A stretch of 64,000 bases of DNA from Capitella teleta (Eukaryota; Annelida; Polychaeta; Capitellidae): NCBI GenBank assembly GCA_000328365.1, contig KB297741.1:225745-289744 (forward strand), in the 5' to 3' direction. The notes beneath the pieces are model-generated. The model saw only the letters and a program-made list of their open reading frames with translations, had not been told where the DNA came from and ran no database searches. Both the position numbers and the translations under genes were made by a program. Numbering within the stretch: position 1 is the stretch's first letter; every line of letters starts with the position of its first letter. Shown here piece after piece: positions 1 through 13,400 of this stretch.

Positions 1-3000
1 TTATCCGACAGGTTAAAGGTCACTTATTCTAGCGTTCGTTTGCTATATTGGCGAATTTCCATCGATATAAGTGGAAATTGACATTGTTCTAGAAGTATAT
101 ACATCTTATCTTATTCATTGATACTGGAGATCTAATAATCGTTTTATCGGGCTCTGAGAATAATTTGTTGTAGGTTTTGCCCAAGTGTCTAACATATCAA
201 GTCAGTAAAAATAGCTAAAAATGGTGCATTCAAGCCGAAGAGACGCTCGACTCGATAGCGTACGTTTGCAGTTTATTTCGTGGTATAATCGAGTTAAGTC
301 ACTTGTAAGTCGATGATTATGCTTGGATTGATAATGTTCTCGTGAATCTAGAGCCAAATAGCCGAACTCCATTTCGTCTCGTCGGTTATTTAGCTCCAGA
401 TTCATTTAAACATTGTCAATCCGAGCATAACCACCTCACTCCCGTGACCTATCATTTAATTATGTGGCTGACGTATAATTCAATTTCAATTTCAATTTTC
501 GACCCACTATCATAGCACAGCATGTACAATAGCCTCATAGCAGTTACATTCAATAGGGTCGATGCATTTGCATTCATCTTAAATAATTTTCACATTTGAA
601 AAAACCGCAGCTTTCATCAATAAATAACTATGTTCCACTGACGCTAATTACGCTAAGTAATGCCATAAATTGCGCACATTCTGGTTTGCATCAATTACGC
701 ACAGCGATTTATAGTTATAGAAAGCAGGAACTGGTAAATAGCAGAAGAAAGTGCAGCAATCAGTGTTGCATAACGGAAACAGTTCTGGATCGAATATGCT
801 CACTCATTGCAGGATAATGAGGAACATTGATTATGACATAGTATAATTATATGCACCCTTCCGCTCTTCAAAATGGACCAAAATATGGTGCCCATTACTA
901 AACTTTGGATTAGTTACGGTCGTCGGCGAAGAATGAAGATAGACGTAGATGATGTAGTCATGTAAATAAGGTGACGGAGGTTTAATTTGTCTGCATTAAA
1001 TCTTGTCTTGGTAGGGAATTTTCGGGGCATAATCCGGTTAACTCACTCAGAAGTCAATGTTTTTGCTCGATGTTTTGGCCTTCATCGCCAATAACCTCAC
1101 ACGGCATCGCCTCGGAAGTTATTCGTCTGCACTCGGCCAAATCGATCGAGTCTAAACATCTTGTGCTTGTGACTAATTATTCAATTTAAGTCTCTCAATG
1201 TCAAATATATTGAAAAGGTCATCTGCCGAAGACGTCTTAATCGATTGCGGCTGTACTTTACCTTATGTTGGAGATACAAACATTTGCTGTCTGTGCATAT
1301 TCATCACACAATACAATGTATACAATTTCTTGAGTTTATCGATGTAGTATTTATCATTAATTTTATCCTTATTGTGCCCGAACAACACAGAAATATTACT
1401 CGAAGTAATCAAGCAAATAATGTTTGGTAAAAATTAAAACAATGGTCATTGGCGAGTGGGAAAATAAAAGAGGTGTACGGATTGCGTCTTTCCGTTTCTG
1501 TGGATTTGATTGGGTCACATTCATTGATAAGTGTGACAGGTTCCCTGATTGGTTAGAATTGGCTCATTGACTTCTCATGGCAAGGCAGATATTTCTTAAT
1601 CGCAAGTTATGATTGCCGTATGGTTAATTAATCGACTTGCTCTTAAAAACTTTCAACAAAAAAAAACTAAATTAGAACCGGAACAGGGACTACCCGGACT
1701 CTCTTTTTGATAATTCCCAAAGGGTCTTATACTGTATGCTACCATAGACAGTAACACACAGTACCAGGCTTGTTGTGCAGTTGGACAGCAGAACAGCCAC
1801 CGAGGATTGATAGGAACAACACAATTGTGCATATGCATTATGTAATGGCTGAATGAGTTCCAGACGTGGAGAAATGTATCGTTTTCTAGATAACAACCAA
1901 TCACCCATGTCGGGCAAAACTTCCTCTGACCAAAAGACAAAAAAAAATCTTCATTCTGAACCACATGGTCAGCCAAGGTCAGCAGTGTGCAGGTCAGCTG
2001 CCTATTCACGTCCGCTTTGCCTTGGTGAACTTTTTCGGGATGTATCGTGGCTGGGCTGGAATTATTGTGAGTTGTTTTACTTTATTTCTATTGATGAGAT
2101 TTCTATTGATAAGTTGTTGCTAGATGGTGATTTCGAACGATTGAACGATTTACATATGCGAATGATGCACGGTGTTGGCCCATTCCATTGAGTCATTTCT
2201 TCTTCTTTTTTTGACATTGATAAACTAAAACATTTTCCATGACCATCGGTTAACGGCATTGTGGCAGTGTGAAATTCTTCCTTACGCATCCGTTACTTGT
2301 GCATTTTACGTGCCTAAGTACGACTCTCCTCTGCGCAACGAAATGACCTTGCAAATGACCTTCGACCTGATCGCGACCTCTCGTCGATAATACCATTCGA
2401 GATAGTAATTACAGTCACCCTAATGAAGGAACATTTCGGTGTGTGAACTCTGTTTGAACTGCGATGTCATCCCCCTTACCGACTAGTAATCACTTCCGAT
2501 ACACTTGGATAACCGTCAGGACAAATTTGTTGATATACGAACATATGTTCTCAGTGGAATTTGTGAATGTAATTAATGCAATGCATTGCCAATATTAAAT
2601 CCGGCCGTATCCCAGCCTAAATGCTCAAGGATTCAGGATGATACTCGCTTACATCATGTGGAACTATATGTCGATAACTCGATATTAATACAGATAAGAA
2701 GCTGGAGAAAGCACACCATATAAGGACCGACACCAAAAGTAAAACATACAGGAAAGTCTCATTACCACACAGTGTCTGATTGTTGAAAGAGGGTTAATCG
2801 TCTGTTACAAGCAGAAGCCCATTAAGCTGGTCAATTCCAGTATTCATCAACCAGATCAAATTTCCATGAACAGCAAGAATTTTGGCTGAGGAGAGACGCA
2901 GTCCCTGGGGTTCATTGCGTGGATTCTTGGGAGCTCTTAGTCCCCAATTATTCTGTAATATCGCGGTCTTATATCATCCGACATAGTTATGATTGATTGG

Positions 3001-5006
3001 GCAATTCACACGCAGAATGACTTTTTCTCTTTGTTCTCTCATATTTGTACAGTTTCCGTGGTTGATTTTGCATGGCGGGTTTTTCTTAATGATCTCTGAA
3101 TGTATTACTGGGTATACCATTGATAGATTTAGCATATTTTTTATTTTTACTTCAAAAGTTCACGTCGACCCTATAGTGATAGAATAAAGGTCATCAGAAA
3201 GCGATGAAAAATGTAAATTCTTTTCTCACTTGAGTCGAATGCTGCTTTGGTAGGATGGAAGATGACAGCAGACAGCAGGATTAAGAATGGGACCAGGAAT
3301 AGGATTATGAGGCAATAATTAAGAAAAGATAAAAAGGGAAAAGAAGAAGAAGAGTCTGTAATTGTGCAGTTATGCAGTTATGTATATGGCATAATAGTCT
3401 GAATCAAACACAAAAGCAATTGCATAATTGACCCTTTGATCTGTGTAATCAGCTGCAGTGGAACACGACGCTACAGCTAGCCATGTTAATAACACACTCC
3501 GTGCAAGGATGTGTACTTTGAGTTAGAGAAAGATAGCCTTGCTTACAATTATATCTATGAGATTTTTAAGGAAAAGCATAATGGAAACCATTGCCTCATG
3601 TTTGGTAGGCTGCGTGTGTTCAATAAACTGCGCGAAATGAGCAATCAGCTAATATATAATTAAGGCGGATTACATCACCAACTATCTACGATCTACACCG
3701 TAAATGTCTCATTTGTGGAACTGGCGGAATAGGATGGTCAATTTGTCAGGGTGATAGAGCTGCATGTGATCGTTAGAGTCAGCATCGATCGATGCCCCTC
3801 AAGAGAGAACTGGAATGATGCAATAGTTACACTGCCCGAAGAACGAGTGTTGCTCGGAGAGTTGGCTGTCCATGAATACACAATCGCCTCCCACTTGGAG
3901 AACTTGTCACTTCCACCGACACCTAAGCACCTAGGAGAGACCCTATCCTTATTAGCCCAGAAAACAGGCCCCAATTTTTCCGTTTTCAGTTTTAGAGAAG
4001 TTTGTTTCTTTCGGGCAATAACAAGTGTGATGTGCGTGGAATTACACGGTACTCAGTCGTGTAATTACGTTTCGGGGGAATTAATAACTCAGCAGACAAA
4101 AGGAATTGGTTTCCTTAACATCTGCTGTGTTTAGAAATGCTGACGCTGCACTTAGCAGCAGATGGTTTTGGAATCTTGCTTCTTCTTTTCTTCTTCTTTT
4201 TCTTTTTCTTTTCTTCTTGGCATCTTTCCTAATTGATGTTAGCGTCTCTTGTTCTGAGTTTTTAACATCAGTGTTTTGAAACCCTGTGTGTGATTGGCTT
4301 CCTTGGGTAACTTATAAATTATTGCTGGTATAGCGATGGGCAACTTTATTTACTCGTGCAGCTCGGTAAGCTGTTCATATCAATAGGGTGAAAGTGCGCT
4401 GCGTATTGATGATCTTTTGCAAACACTGAAGCTGCTTAGCCATTCAGCTGCCTCTCAATCCATCGGAGCCACATCTCACATTGCTAATTCTGCTCTCCTC
4501 ACTTTCTTGACAGTTGAGTTCCAGGCCTCAAGTGTCAACAGTGACTGATTGCCCCCCAATTATTCTTCGTGACTACGTGAGATGCGCCCACAATGCGACA
4601 AAATTCAATCGCTGCAGCTGCAGCCATCACAGCTGGACACATCGGTCGATCGTTCACTCACAGATGCTACAAGTTTTGATTCCTCCGTCGTGTTTATTGT
4701 CAGGATGGCGTGGCCTCATTCTTTGCTAAAAACCCTGAAGTCAATTCCAAATCGGTCCAATATTGGGATCAGCAGCAACATTATAATACCATGCAGCAAA
4801 CAGCAGTGCAGCATGAAGACAAATTTACGCAATAATTATAAATGAATACTATGTATCAGCATTCAGCAGACATGCGGGGTCCTAAGAATTATCAATTAAC
4901 GGATAATCCGTGACCTACTGAACGACTTCTAGCCAGTTTGCCCAATTATTCGATGACCCTTAATTGACTGGCCACACTCAGATTCTAAGAAACCAGCCAC
5001 AAACAG

Positions 5007-5063
<57 letters not shown>

Positions 5064-6585
5064 AATGTTCGAATGCATGGCGGTCGATGCTTCTGACAGA
5101 GGGCAAAATTTGTTAGAGGCTGATAAGAGAAGCAGCGGTAAGCAGCCCTTCGGTCATTGATCAGGTAATTAGCTGAGTTGGCATCATCCTCAACTATAAG
5201 ATAATGCAAGCCAGAATGTCAGTGTCATAGAGTATCTTTATAATAGTTCTATTCAGAATAAATCCGCATCAGGCCAAGCATGTCTGATCTCTGCACCGAA
5301 TGTGCGCTTGTTTTTCTCATCAGAGAGGAGAAGGAAAAGAATGGTTCATCTGTTTTTATTGCTCACTGACTGCCCTGCGCCATCCTCCGAACGATCACTA
5401 TTAATAGCACTAATGATAGCACTATTAATAGCACTAAACAGCGACATTGTTTTATTCATAGCCCGATGGCTCAGAACCAGTTCTGCCATTTGTCATTCGT
5501 TGATAGCGCACTTCCTCTTGAGGGCGATACCAGGATTGTCCCATGTGTCGGAACTTGTGTTTGGTGTGTGCCTGGCAGAGCACTGGACTTCCACTGGGGG
5601 TTCACCCAAGCCCAGTTCCGCCTTGTAGCAAGCATGTGCCCTACTGTGTGTTGGCAATATGGCAGCATGTATTATTTTAGTACGTCTTTGGATATATAAT
5701 TTCATTCATTATAATTCATTCGGTTACGCTGACTCACTTCCGACAGATATCCATTCGGAATGCATTTACTATGCGTACGCTCCCAGTTTTCTATTAGCCT
5801 CAAGCACCTAAGTGAATTCTTGCATAATATCGAGTTGTGTCTAAATTGATGATTCGCACTTCCTGAATTATTACTTTAATTGAAACATACAAAAAAGACG
5901 ACATTGAACAAGAGGAAATTAGTATATTCCATTGATCGATGGGCAGCGCTTTGAATTGGACATGTTTGTTGGTACATTGTGCAAAATATAGACAAAGGAT
6001 GATTCATCTCCACCTCGTATAAAGCCTTTGAATCGGTCCGCATGTCACCAACTGACCCCTGCATGACCCCAATAAAACTGACCATGGTGACCCGAGTATA
6101 CCCGGAACAAAGGAGGTTGTAATTCGACGTTGCTCTCTAACCCAAGGACAGGCCGATCGCCCTCAAATGTGACCCAATATTTTACGAGACAATCTGGACT
6201 TAGCAATGCAAGCATGCGAGAATGTCGACGGGAATATAATGAGGCAAATGGAGGGTGCGTGCGCTCAGTGCGGCTCCAGATTATAGCGTGCCATTCGATT
6301 TATTTGCAAGCTCACTTTGGTGGGATGTAATTTACAGCGTTGTGTATATAAGCCATTGTTGCCCAAATGCACCAGAGGTGGGTGAACCACACAGGGTGTG
6401 TCCGTCGTGTGTGCAGTCTCGATGACTCTGGGCCAATTTGCTCATTGATTATCCAGATCAGAACAGATAATCGGATCGTGATAATCATGCATTGAATAAT
6501 GCATCTATTTGATAATAACAATATATCCCGGTAGTTATTTTGTGTCAACACAAATCTAGTAATCGTGAATACAAACAGAAATACA
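1..6585. other. gene-free stretch
   Basis: I see no recognisable gene here. Open frames up to 127 codons exist (for example around 3751-4134 and 1653-2191), but none resembles a known family or shows convincing splice-linked neighbours. The stretch is AT-rich and holds a pyrimidine tract at about 4178-4219 and the GT microsatellite listed separately. Confidence 0.6.
5009..5062. repeat. (GT)27 microsatellite
   Basis: An uninterrupted run of GT dinucleotides, 54 nt long. It is probably length-polymorphic between individuals. Confidence 0.97.
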
Positions 6586-6599
6586 CTTAAACAGTCGTG

Positions 6600-7008
6600 C
6601 TGTAGATAATATTTGAAAGAGCGTCCACCTTCAAAGTAGCCACGCTTCCATCCAGCATTTCTATTATTCAAGTATGGTGCAAACATCTGAAATACTTAAT
6701 GAAATTATGTTGAGTCACAGATAGGCTTAGTAAAAAATTATTCCGCTTGAGACTAGAAAATTAAGTAGTACATGTATTGTTATATGAATTATAATCAACG
6801 GTACTTACAAGTGCGGTTTCCTGCATGTATTGTGCATTTGATGAAAACAAAAATGTATTTTCTGATCCAAGTAAATCAAAAGTCCGAGCACGTAAACGAT
6901 CTTTGAGTTTCTGCATCAAGAAATCGCTATTCATAGAAACACCTTTGCAGCACGACTTATAAAGAAAGAACATGTCACGATGCTTCAAATTCGGATCAAA
7001 GACAAAAT
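6600..7008 (-). CDS. possible two-exon coding fragment, unrecognised
   Basis: Not recognised. On the minus strand a 66-codon open exon (7008-6809) begins after a pyrimidine-rich acceptor ending CAACCAG and ends at a textbook donor, CTT|GTAAGT. A second open exon starts at 6686 after TATTTCAG in the matching phase and runs at least about 28 codons, to near 6600. The conceptual peptide has a natural-looking composition, with segments such as MQKLKDRLRARTFDLLG and WKRGYFEGGRSFKYYL, but I cannot assign a family. Upstream and downstream exons were not found. A weak ankyrin-like segment around 7300-7400 on the same strand might belong to it. It could equally be a chance open frame or a decayed gene. 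Confidence 0.28.
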
Positions 7009-9183
7009 CTGGTTGATAAAAAAAAGAGCATCTCACCTAATTAAGCACTAAAATGCGTCGCGGTTATTTACACAAAAATCGTGATTAAATACTAATTTCT
7101 GCGAAGTCGCAATCAGTCGGGAACAACTGATGGTTTCATTGGTGAGAATTTCATGCTACGTCTGCAGCAAATTAGAGGATTTCCCTGCGGAGCCTGGCTC
7201 TGAGAAAACGTGCTCAGAGAAAGAGATTAGGACACAGAAGAAAGCGGTAATCATGCGATGTGCCGCTTGTAACGAGTGCTGGATCATCTTTTGCACGGTC
7301 TGGAAACGCCGTTCCGATATCTAAGGGTTTATGTTTGTCTCTGGCGTTCCGCAGAAATGCAATCATTTCTTTGTGTCCACTGCGAATCCGGATCTGTGCT
7401 GAGGTCAAGTGTATTTAGATAACAATCCTGGTGGAAGAAGAATCCAACGCAAACAAATCCCCCGCGGTTAACATACCACTGGTGGAATCAACGGTGCGGT
7501 GTTGGTGCTGTGACCTTGACCTAGTTAGCACCAAACAACCCAGTGACCCAATGTGTAGAGGTCAATGCTGTGAAAAGATAGTGTGCAGCAAAGTGGTTCT
7601 CCTATTCCTGCCTGCACTCGTCACTGGTCTCATCTTCCGTGGATTGCTTGTTATATTCTCCGCATACCGAGAGGAGGCGTCTCAACTCCGCCTGTGTTAT
7701 CACAGGTATCCACACGAAGACAGCTCAGGTTGATCTCTGTCAATTAAACGAATTTAGCGTTTCTCTGAACAAATGGCTCCCTATTCATCTCTCAGCATAC
7801 GAACCAGGGATAAAACCAGATGTTACCCAAGTAATTCATTGGCCATAACAATACAATGTACATGCATACAACAGCCAAACGGAACATTTCACTTTTCAGC
7901 AGATAACACGTGCAAAAGTATAAAAGCATTCCTTTTTATATGTTTGGGAAAACGCCACTTGTGAGTCTCTGTCAACACTGTTATATTCCGTTTTATGACA
8001 TACACTTGTTTAACCGCTGGGAGTTTAGCCCATAATCTCACTGCATAGCGTCAAACTTTTGAGACAAAGCAGTTGGGTTTGCAATGATGTCTTCTGCCCC
8101 CGTATGCACCAGCAGAGGACCCCCACGCGGGGGGGGGGGGGGGGGCTAACATGAAAGTTAATCAATTATGCAATCGCAGACTCACGTGATATAACAATAT
8201 TTATTTATGAAGCGTCAAGAGTAGGAATGTTCATCATTTTACAAGAACCACACGGAACAACATGCATTATAGACAGTCACACATCTATCACGCATGCGCA
8301 GTGAATGCGCGGCACACGTAGAGTATTATTTAGGTACCAAAGAGATTAGTATGCGCTCATTCCCATGTGATATAAAACTAGATTCTATAGGTGTCGATAC
8401 ACGTGCAATACGAGAAGAAGAAAAAGCGAAATTGGAAGACAGTGTTGCGTAATGATTCGAATCATTTTCCTTATTCTTTTTCATAGATACTGGTCCCGGT
8501 GCGAAATCAACGATACTGAATGAACATGATAACTGGGGAATTATGTACGATTGTCTTGTTTGACATCAGAGACACCAGATAATAGGAACATCGCCTTATT
8601 TGCATGTGATATAATAGCCCGTCAGAGTAACGTCCATCGTGAATGCAGCTGTCATTGAAGGGGAAATCAAGCGGAGAGAAAACTATTTAATTCTTATGCC
8701 CAGGAATAAAGCCGTATAGCTAGGCGGTTGTTGCTAGGCGGTTGTTGCTAGGTGAAGCACCTCCTTGTGACAATGAAATTCGTCAAACGGAAAACTCGTT
8801 TGTGTGCGGTGCTGTGATAGTTCCATAACTCAGCGCCTTTCTTCTTCTTCTTCTTCTTTTTTTTTTTTTTTTTCAAGAGTTGTAACTCTGTCTTTTTTAC
8901 CGGCAATAACGGATTAGCGATTAAACGTAGGTGTGTGCAGACTCTGACGACTAGATCTCATTAGCAGTCTCTGGGTTGTGCGTGGGGGATATAACATAAC
9001 GCTGCTTGAGGGAACTGTTGTTATGTCATACGGAGAGTTGCCCAAAACAAAATCAGCTTATTGCTTTGGCTTAAGTAAGGGAATTGGTACGAGAACAGCA
9101 CCTTCGATTCACAAGTGGTGACGGAAAGGAAACATCAATTGTCTGCAGGAAATATTTGTTAAAGACAGATATAGAATAGTTGA
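7009..9183. other. gene-free stretch between weak ORF and GPCR
   Basis: No gene seen. It contains a G17 run (8129-8145), a 14-bp unit GCTAGGCGGTTGTT repeated twice (8719-8746), and a CTT/T-rich tract (about 8838-8874). The 3' UTR of the GPCR gene must lie in the right part. The nearest AATAAA-type signal I noticed on the minus strand is near 8200, so the polyadenylation site is uncertain. Confidence 0.5.
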
Positions 9184-10437
9184 TCACCAGTTGTAGAATA
9201 TAGATGTCCACCTGACGTCACAAACGAGAAGTCTCTTAAACGAGCGGCGAAAGTTTTTATCCCAGATCGCGTAAATTGCAGGATTGAGGAGGCTGTTGCT
9301 GTATCCCAACCAGAGCACGACACTGAAGCAAACTGGGGGTACATTGCAGTGCCTACACATCGGCACAATGGTGGCTATCATGAAGAACGGCAGCCAGCAG
9401 AACACAAATCCGCCGATGATAAGTCCAAGAGTCCGCGCAGAGCTCCGCGTTCTTGTTCTGTGAGTCTGGGACATCATCCGGGGAAACCTTGGACGGGGAC
9501 GAAGTCGAACCGGGGCTTGCCGGTACTCTCCATTCTTCCTCGCAGGACCTTCGACCCCTGGTGACAATGGTGGAGATGGACTCTCTGAGCCTTTAACAGT
9601 GGTCTGTTGATGCGTTGTTTTACCGTTCATTTCAGACATAAGCGTCGAGTTCAGTGACGGGTGGACTGCTCGTTGTTTTGCCCTGGTTCGCGCTCGTCTT
9701 TGAGCGACTTTGAATATCTTGAAGTACACGATCAATATGACAACCAGCGGAAACCAGAAAGACCCAAATGTCGAGAGGATGGTGTAGCCCAGTGCTTGAC
9801 TGATGATGCACAACGACGGGTCATCTCGCTCGTTGCCTGCTTTCCAACCGAGCAGGGGCAGCGACGAGATCAATGCAGATACCGACCAGGCGAAAAACAA
9901 CATCACTGCGCAAACCCGCCGTCTTGAGAAAGTTGTATTGTGCGTGTAGTGTACATTCTTGGTGATCAACCAATATCGATCCACCGCAATCACGACAATA
10001 TTCAAGATCGATGCCGAGCAGCAGAAGACATCGGCCGTGATCCAGAAATCACATAAGATCGGGCCCAGGGTCCACTCTCCCATCACCTCATGTTGCAGAC
10101 TGATCGGTTGAACCACAATGGCAACGAGCAAATCTGCAGTCGCTAGCGAGACTATCAAAGCATTGGTTAACGTTCGCATTTCTCTGAAAAGTATAACTGA
10201 TAAGATGACCATGATGTTGCCAATTATGATGGCGAGGATGAAGCCGAACAAGAAAACGATGACGACGATTTCCAATGGCGTGACCCTGACCTCATTAGGG
10301 TCCGCAGTAAAGCAGGATAAAGTATTGTTGGATCCATTCACGAATTGCTGTATGCAGGTGGTGTTATCCAGTGAGGATAGATTGAATAGCAAAAGAGAAT
10401 TGTTGCTGAGTGCTAAGTTGTAGAATTGCGTATCCAT
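9184..10437 (-). CDS. biogenic-amine GPCR (5-HT1/octopamine-like), single exon
   Basis: Class A rhodopsin-type receptor, 417 aa, intronless coding region; it should act at the plasma membrane and couple amine binding to G proteins. Seven hydrophobic segments lie at about 56-81, 91-112, 127-150, 172-195, 216-242, 336-359 and 368-390. Diagnostic residues are present: D102 (2.50), C129-C210 disulfide pair, D136 (3.32, amine counter-ion), D153-R-Y, CWLPFF at 347-352, W376/Y379 and NPAIY at 385-389. The N-tail has several N-glycosylation sequons. TM5 reads GYTILSTFGSFWFP, close to 5-HT1A but with Ser at both 5.42 and 5.46, as in catecholamine/octopamine receptors. The third intracellular loop (about 245-335) is long and basic. 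The start chosen is the first ATG, at 10437. A TATA-like TATTTAAG lies near 10567-10577. The family is certain; the ligand is not. Confidence 0.93.
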   Translation of the reverse strand: MDTQFYNLALSNNSLLLFNLSSLDNTTCIQQFVNGSNNTLSCFTADPNEVRVTPLEIVVIVFLFGFILAIIIGNIMVILSVILFREMRTLTNALIVSLATADLLVAIVVQPISLQHEVMGEWTLGPILCDFWITADVFCCSASILNIVVIAVDRYWLITKNVHYTHNTTFSRRRVCAVMLFFAWSVSALISSLPLLGWKAGNERDDPSLCIISQALGYTILSTFGSFWFPLVVILIVYFKIFKVAQRRARTRAKQRAVHPSLNSTLMSEMNGKTTHQQTTVKGSESPSPPLSPGVEGPARKNGEYRQAPVRLRPRPRFPRMMSQTHRTRTRSSARTLGLIIGGFVFCWLPFFMIATIVPMCRHCNVPPVCFSVVLWLGYSNSLLNPAIYAIWDKNFRRSFKRLLVCDVRWTSIFYNW

Positions 10438-13400
10438 TTTAGCTTTCACGTCATTGCAAATTGTTTCTCAAACAGGTTTTTTTCTCATTTCACAAGAGCT
10501 CTCTTTCTCCGGTCTCTCCTCACTCAGTGCCACAGCGCCTCTGAAGCAGCCGACCCATGCATCAACGCTTAAATAGCTTTGGCGAGGGAAGTCATCGCTT
10601 CCCCGCAGCTACTACTAATGGCGCGGATAGTGGTGTCATACAGCGACACGGGGAGCGGCAGAGAAAAGGGTGCAGGGAGAGGCCCTAAAGATATGTTATC
10701 AATTCGTTTGCTTTCTCGCATTTTGGCTAAAGGCCTCAGTAATATCACAGACAAAGCTATTCGTCTAATTACTTTGTTCCCGGTCCAAGAGTCAATCACT
10801 CGGTCTGCTGTATCCCATGGGAATCAAACCTCTGTTAAGATTTTGTATCGATTGGGAGTCAAAAGCTTTACAATGATAGTTGATACGGTTGGAGATGACA
10901 GGATTGGAGAAGGCAAACACAGGCCATGTCACCCTGACCCATGGGAGTAGCATTCCGTAGAAATTCTTGCGATACATGTATAAGCAGATTTAGCGGCTAA
11001 ATGCCCCCATGGCTATTGATATCGAGTCTGATACACAAATGCACACCCGGTTTGCATGACTATATGAACTTGAAAATTCCATTATCACAGCCACCAGACA
11101 CCAGAGAAGTACCGCTGAAGAGTCTCGGATGCCAATTTGGAGAAGTGCAAACTCTCCTCCCGTAAGACTAGAAGACGATCTCTGGGGAATGGTATTGGCT
11201 ATTTGCAGAGGCACGCAATGCCAACACGGGGCAGACGGGGGTTTTTCCATCTCCCTTCTCTGTATGTTTATCCGTTCATGATCCAGTTGCCCCGTTGTCT
11301 GAACTCAACAATTCCTTCTTTATTTTTACGTCCCTCCTCCATGTTGTTGTGGTGCAATGCGCGGCCTTGGAGTAAAGTGGTGTTATCAGTATATTTGCCC
11401 TTGCGGTGGTTCACTTTTGCTTTTGGTCACCCGTAGGCCTATTCTTACTTCTCAGAACTCGCACGTCACCATGGCAACCCATGACAACTAAATCAGTCTG
11501 TACATTTCATTCACCATCTCCTGTGTGTTTTTCGGTTCTCTTCCTCACACTCGACGTAGAAACATAGTATTCTTCGGTTGTGTTTTGTTCCGCGACCAAT
11601 TTACGATGCGAACACAGCAAACAAAAACGCACGAAGGAACAGCGATTGCTTTCACTCTACAAATTGATAGCAAAAAATGCCCCCGACATTGAGCGGATGG
11701 GAAAAAGGTTGATTGTTGTTTATGGAAATGTTTCCTGCAGTAATTCAGCCTCGAAGAAATGAAATCAGACTGCGAATAGCATTGTTTATGGTCCATTCAC
11801 ACACTATCTCGTTCTATCACAATGTCATTTCTCACTCTGTAGAACCAAGAACACTTACTGAAGTAGCATCAGCAGTCTCCACCAACCTTTCGTATTGAGT
11901 TCAGATATTCAGATAGTGACTTGCAGACATTTGGAGAAGTTGCAAATAATTCTGTAAATTCGGTATTTTTTTCTTTTTTCTTTTTTTCTCCAAAAGTGTT
12001 TTTGTTCTTTAGTTTTTTTTTTTCTCAAAACACAAGTTTTAAAATAATTAAATATTTTTGTATCTGAAATAGAATACCATAGATATATATTACACTTGAA
12101 TAATCGATCTATCTGAATTAATTTTGTCTTCATTGGAATATTTTTTTATAAAAGTGACAGTCCCGTGTGATGATACTGAAGAGTAATTGACACACGAGAA
12201 TATGTCATGCACTCAGTGATTGAAAACGGTCACTCTTCAAAATAGAATACATTTACCAAATGCTAGCACACATTAGGACTGATTGGTGACCTTCGAATAC
12301 CTGATTGATTTATTATTAAATACTTCATCGATTTTCACACTCTGCCGCTAGCACCAATACACCGACAATGCAATCTGCTGCAGGTACTTTATCAACACAA
12401 GCCATCTCTATTAACGAAGAGCACTGAAACAATTAAACATTCAACATTTTAACCCGTTGTTAATTTCCATACGTCACAGGTGATCCGATTTTCCACATTA
12501 ATTTATTCAAGTTTAACCCCTAGGTTGTGACCCCAATTAACATAAGTGCACCCAGCATATGTACACAGTGATCAAAATAACCACACCCTGAACCATTGTG
12601 TCTAAGACGCTCAGCATAACAAAACCCTCCCCTTTCCTTCTGTTCATTTCATCACATCTGACGTCACCAATTGGTAAACCAAATGCGATACCCCTCTTCT
12701 GTTCGCGTGGGTGGCAGTACGATTAAAGAAACACTTAAAACAGAACATAAGATCAATACAGCGACAGATCTTATTCTGATAGATTATTCAGTGACGTCAC
12801 CATCGATTGACCTATATTAAGATTTCAAACTTCCGCATCCGGTCTAGGTGATGACTCAGTTGTTTTTTAACATATCTGTGGCTATGCATGTTCCTGTTTT
12901 GATGTCGATCGTGAATCGAGTCGACCTCGGTACCGCCTGATGCAGAGAGGGTAGGGTTACCTGTGTAAATAGTACTAATACACGGCTGTATCGCGTTGTT
13001 ATCGCAATACGATAGTGGTTGAGAGATAGTAAGAATGTTGAGTTTCCTTTCCTTTCCTAATGAAGCTGTTTATTGTTTGTTTGACTTTTTAGCTGTTCTT
13101 CTTCCACTTCTGTTATTTCTTATTGGCTGAAGAACATGTGGCTTTGTCGTCTTATACATTCGTCATGTCAAGAACCAGGCAGCTCCAATATTGGACCTGG
13201 TATAAATGAATGCATGACTAGCGCTGCCAACATGTTCGGATATTAAGACTAAGTCCTTTCTAGCGGACGGTTCCGTTCAATTATTGAGCTGAGTTGCAGA
13301 TGATTGTCCGGGGTTGTCTTAGTAAACATGGTCGGACCTGTTACCGCTTATGTCACTAAAGGTAATGGACCACTTAACTAAGCTGCCTTATGCATGGAGT

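Noticed and set aside
1653-2191. Overlapping 112-118 codon frames on both strands
   Set aside because: No family match; a brief resemblance to Tc1 transposase did not hold up motif by motif.
10118-10423. Plus-strand frames opposite the GPCR
   Set aside because: Antisense shadows of a strongly supported coding exon.
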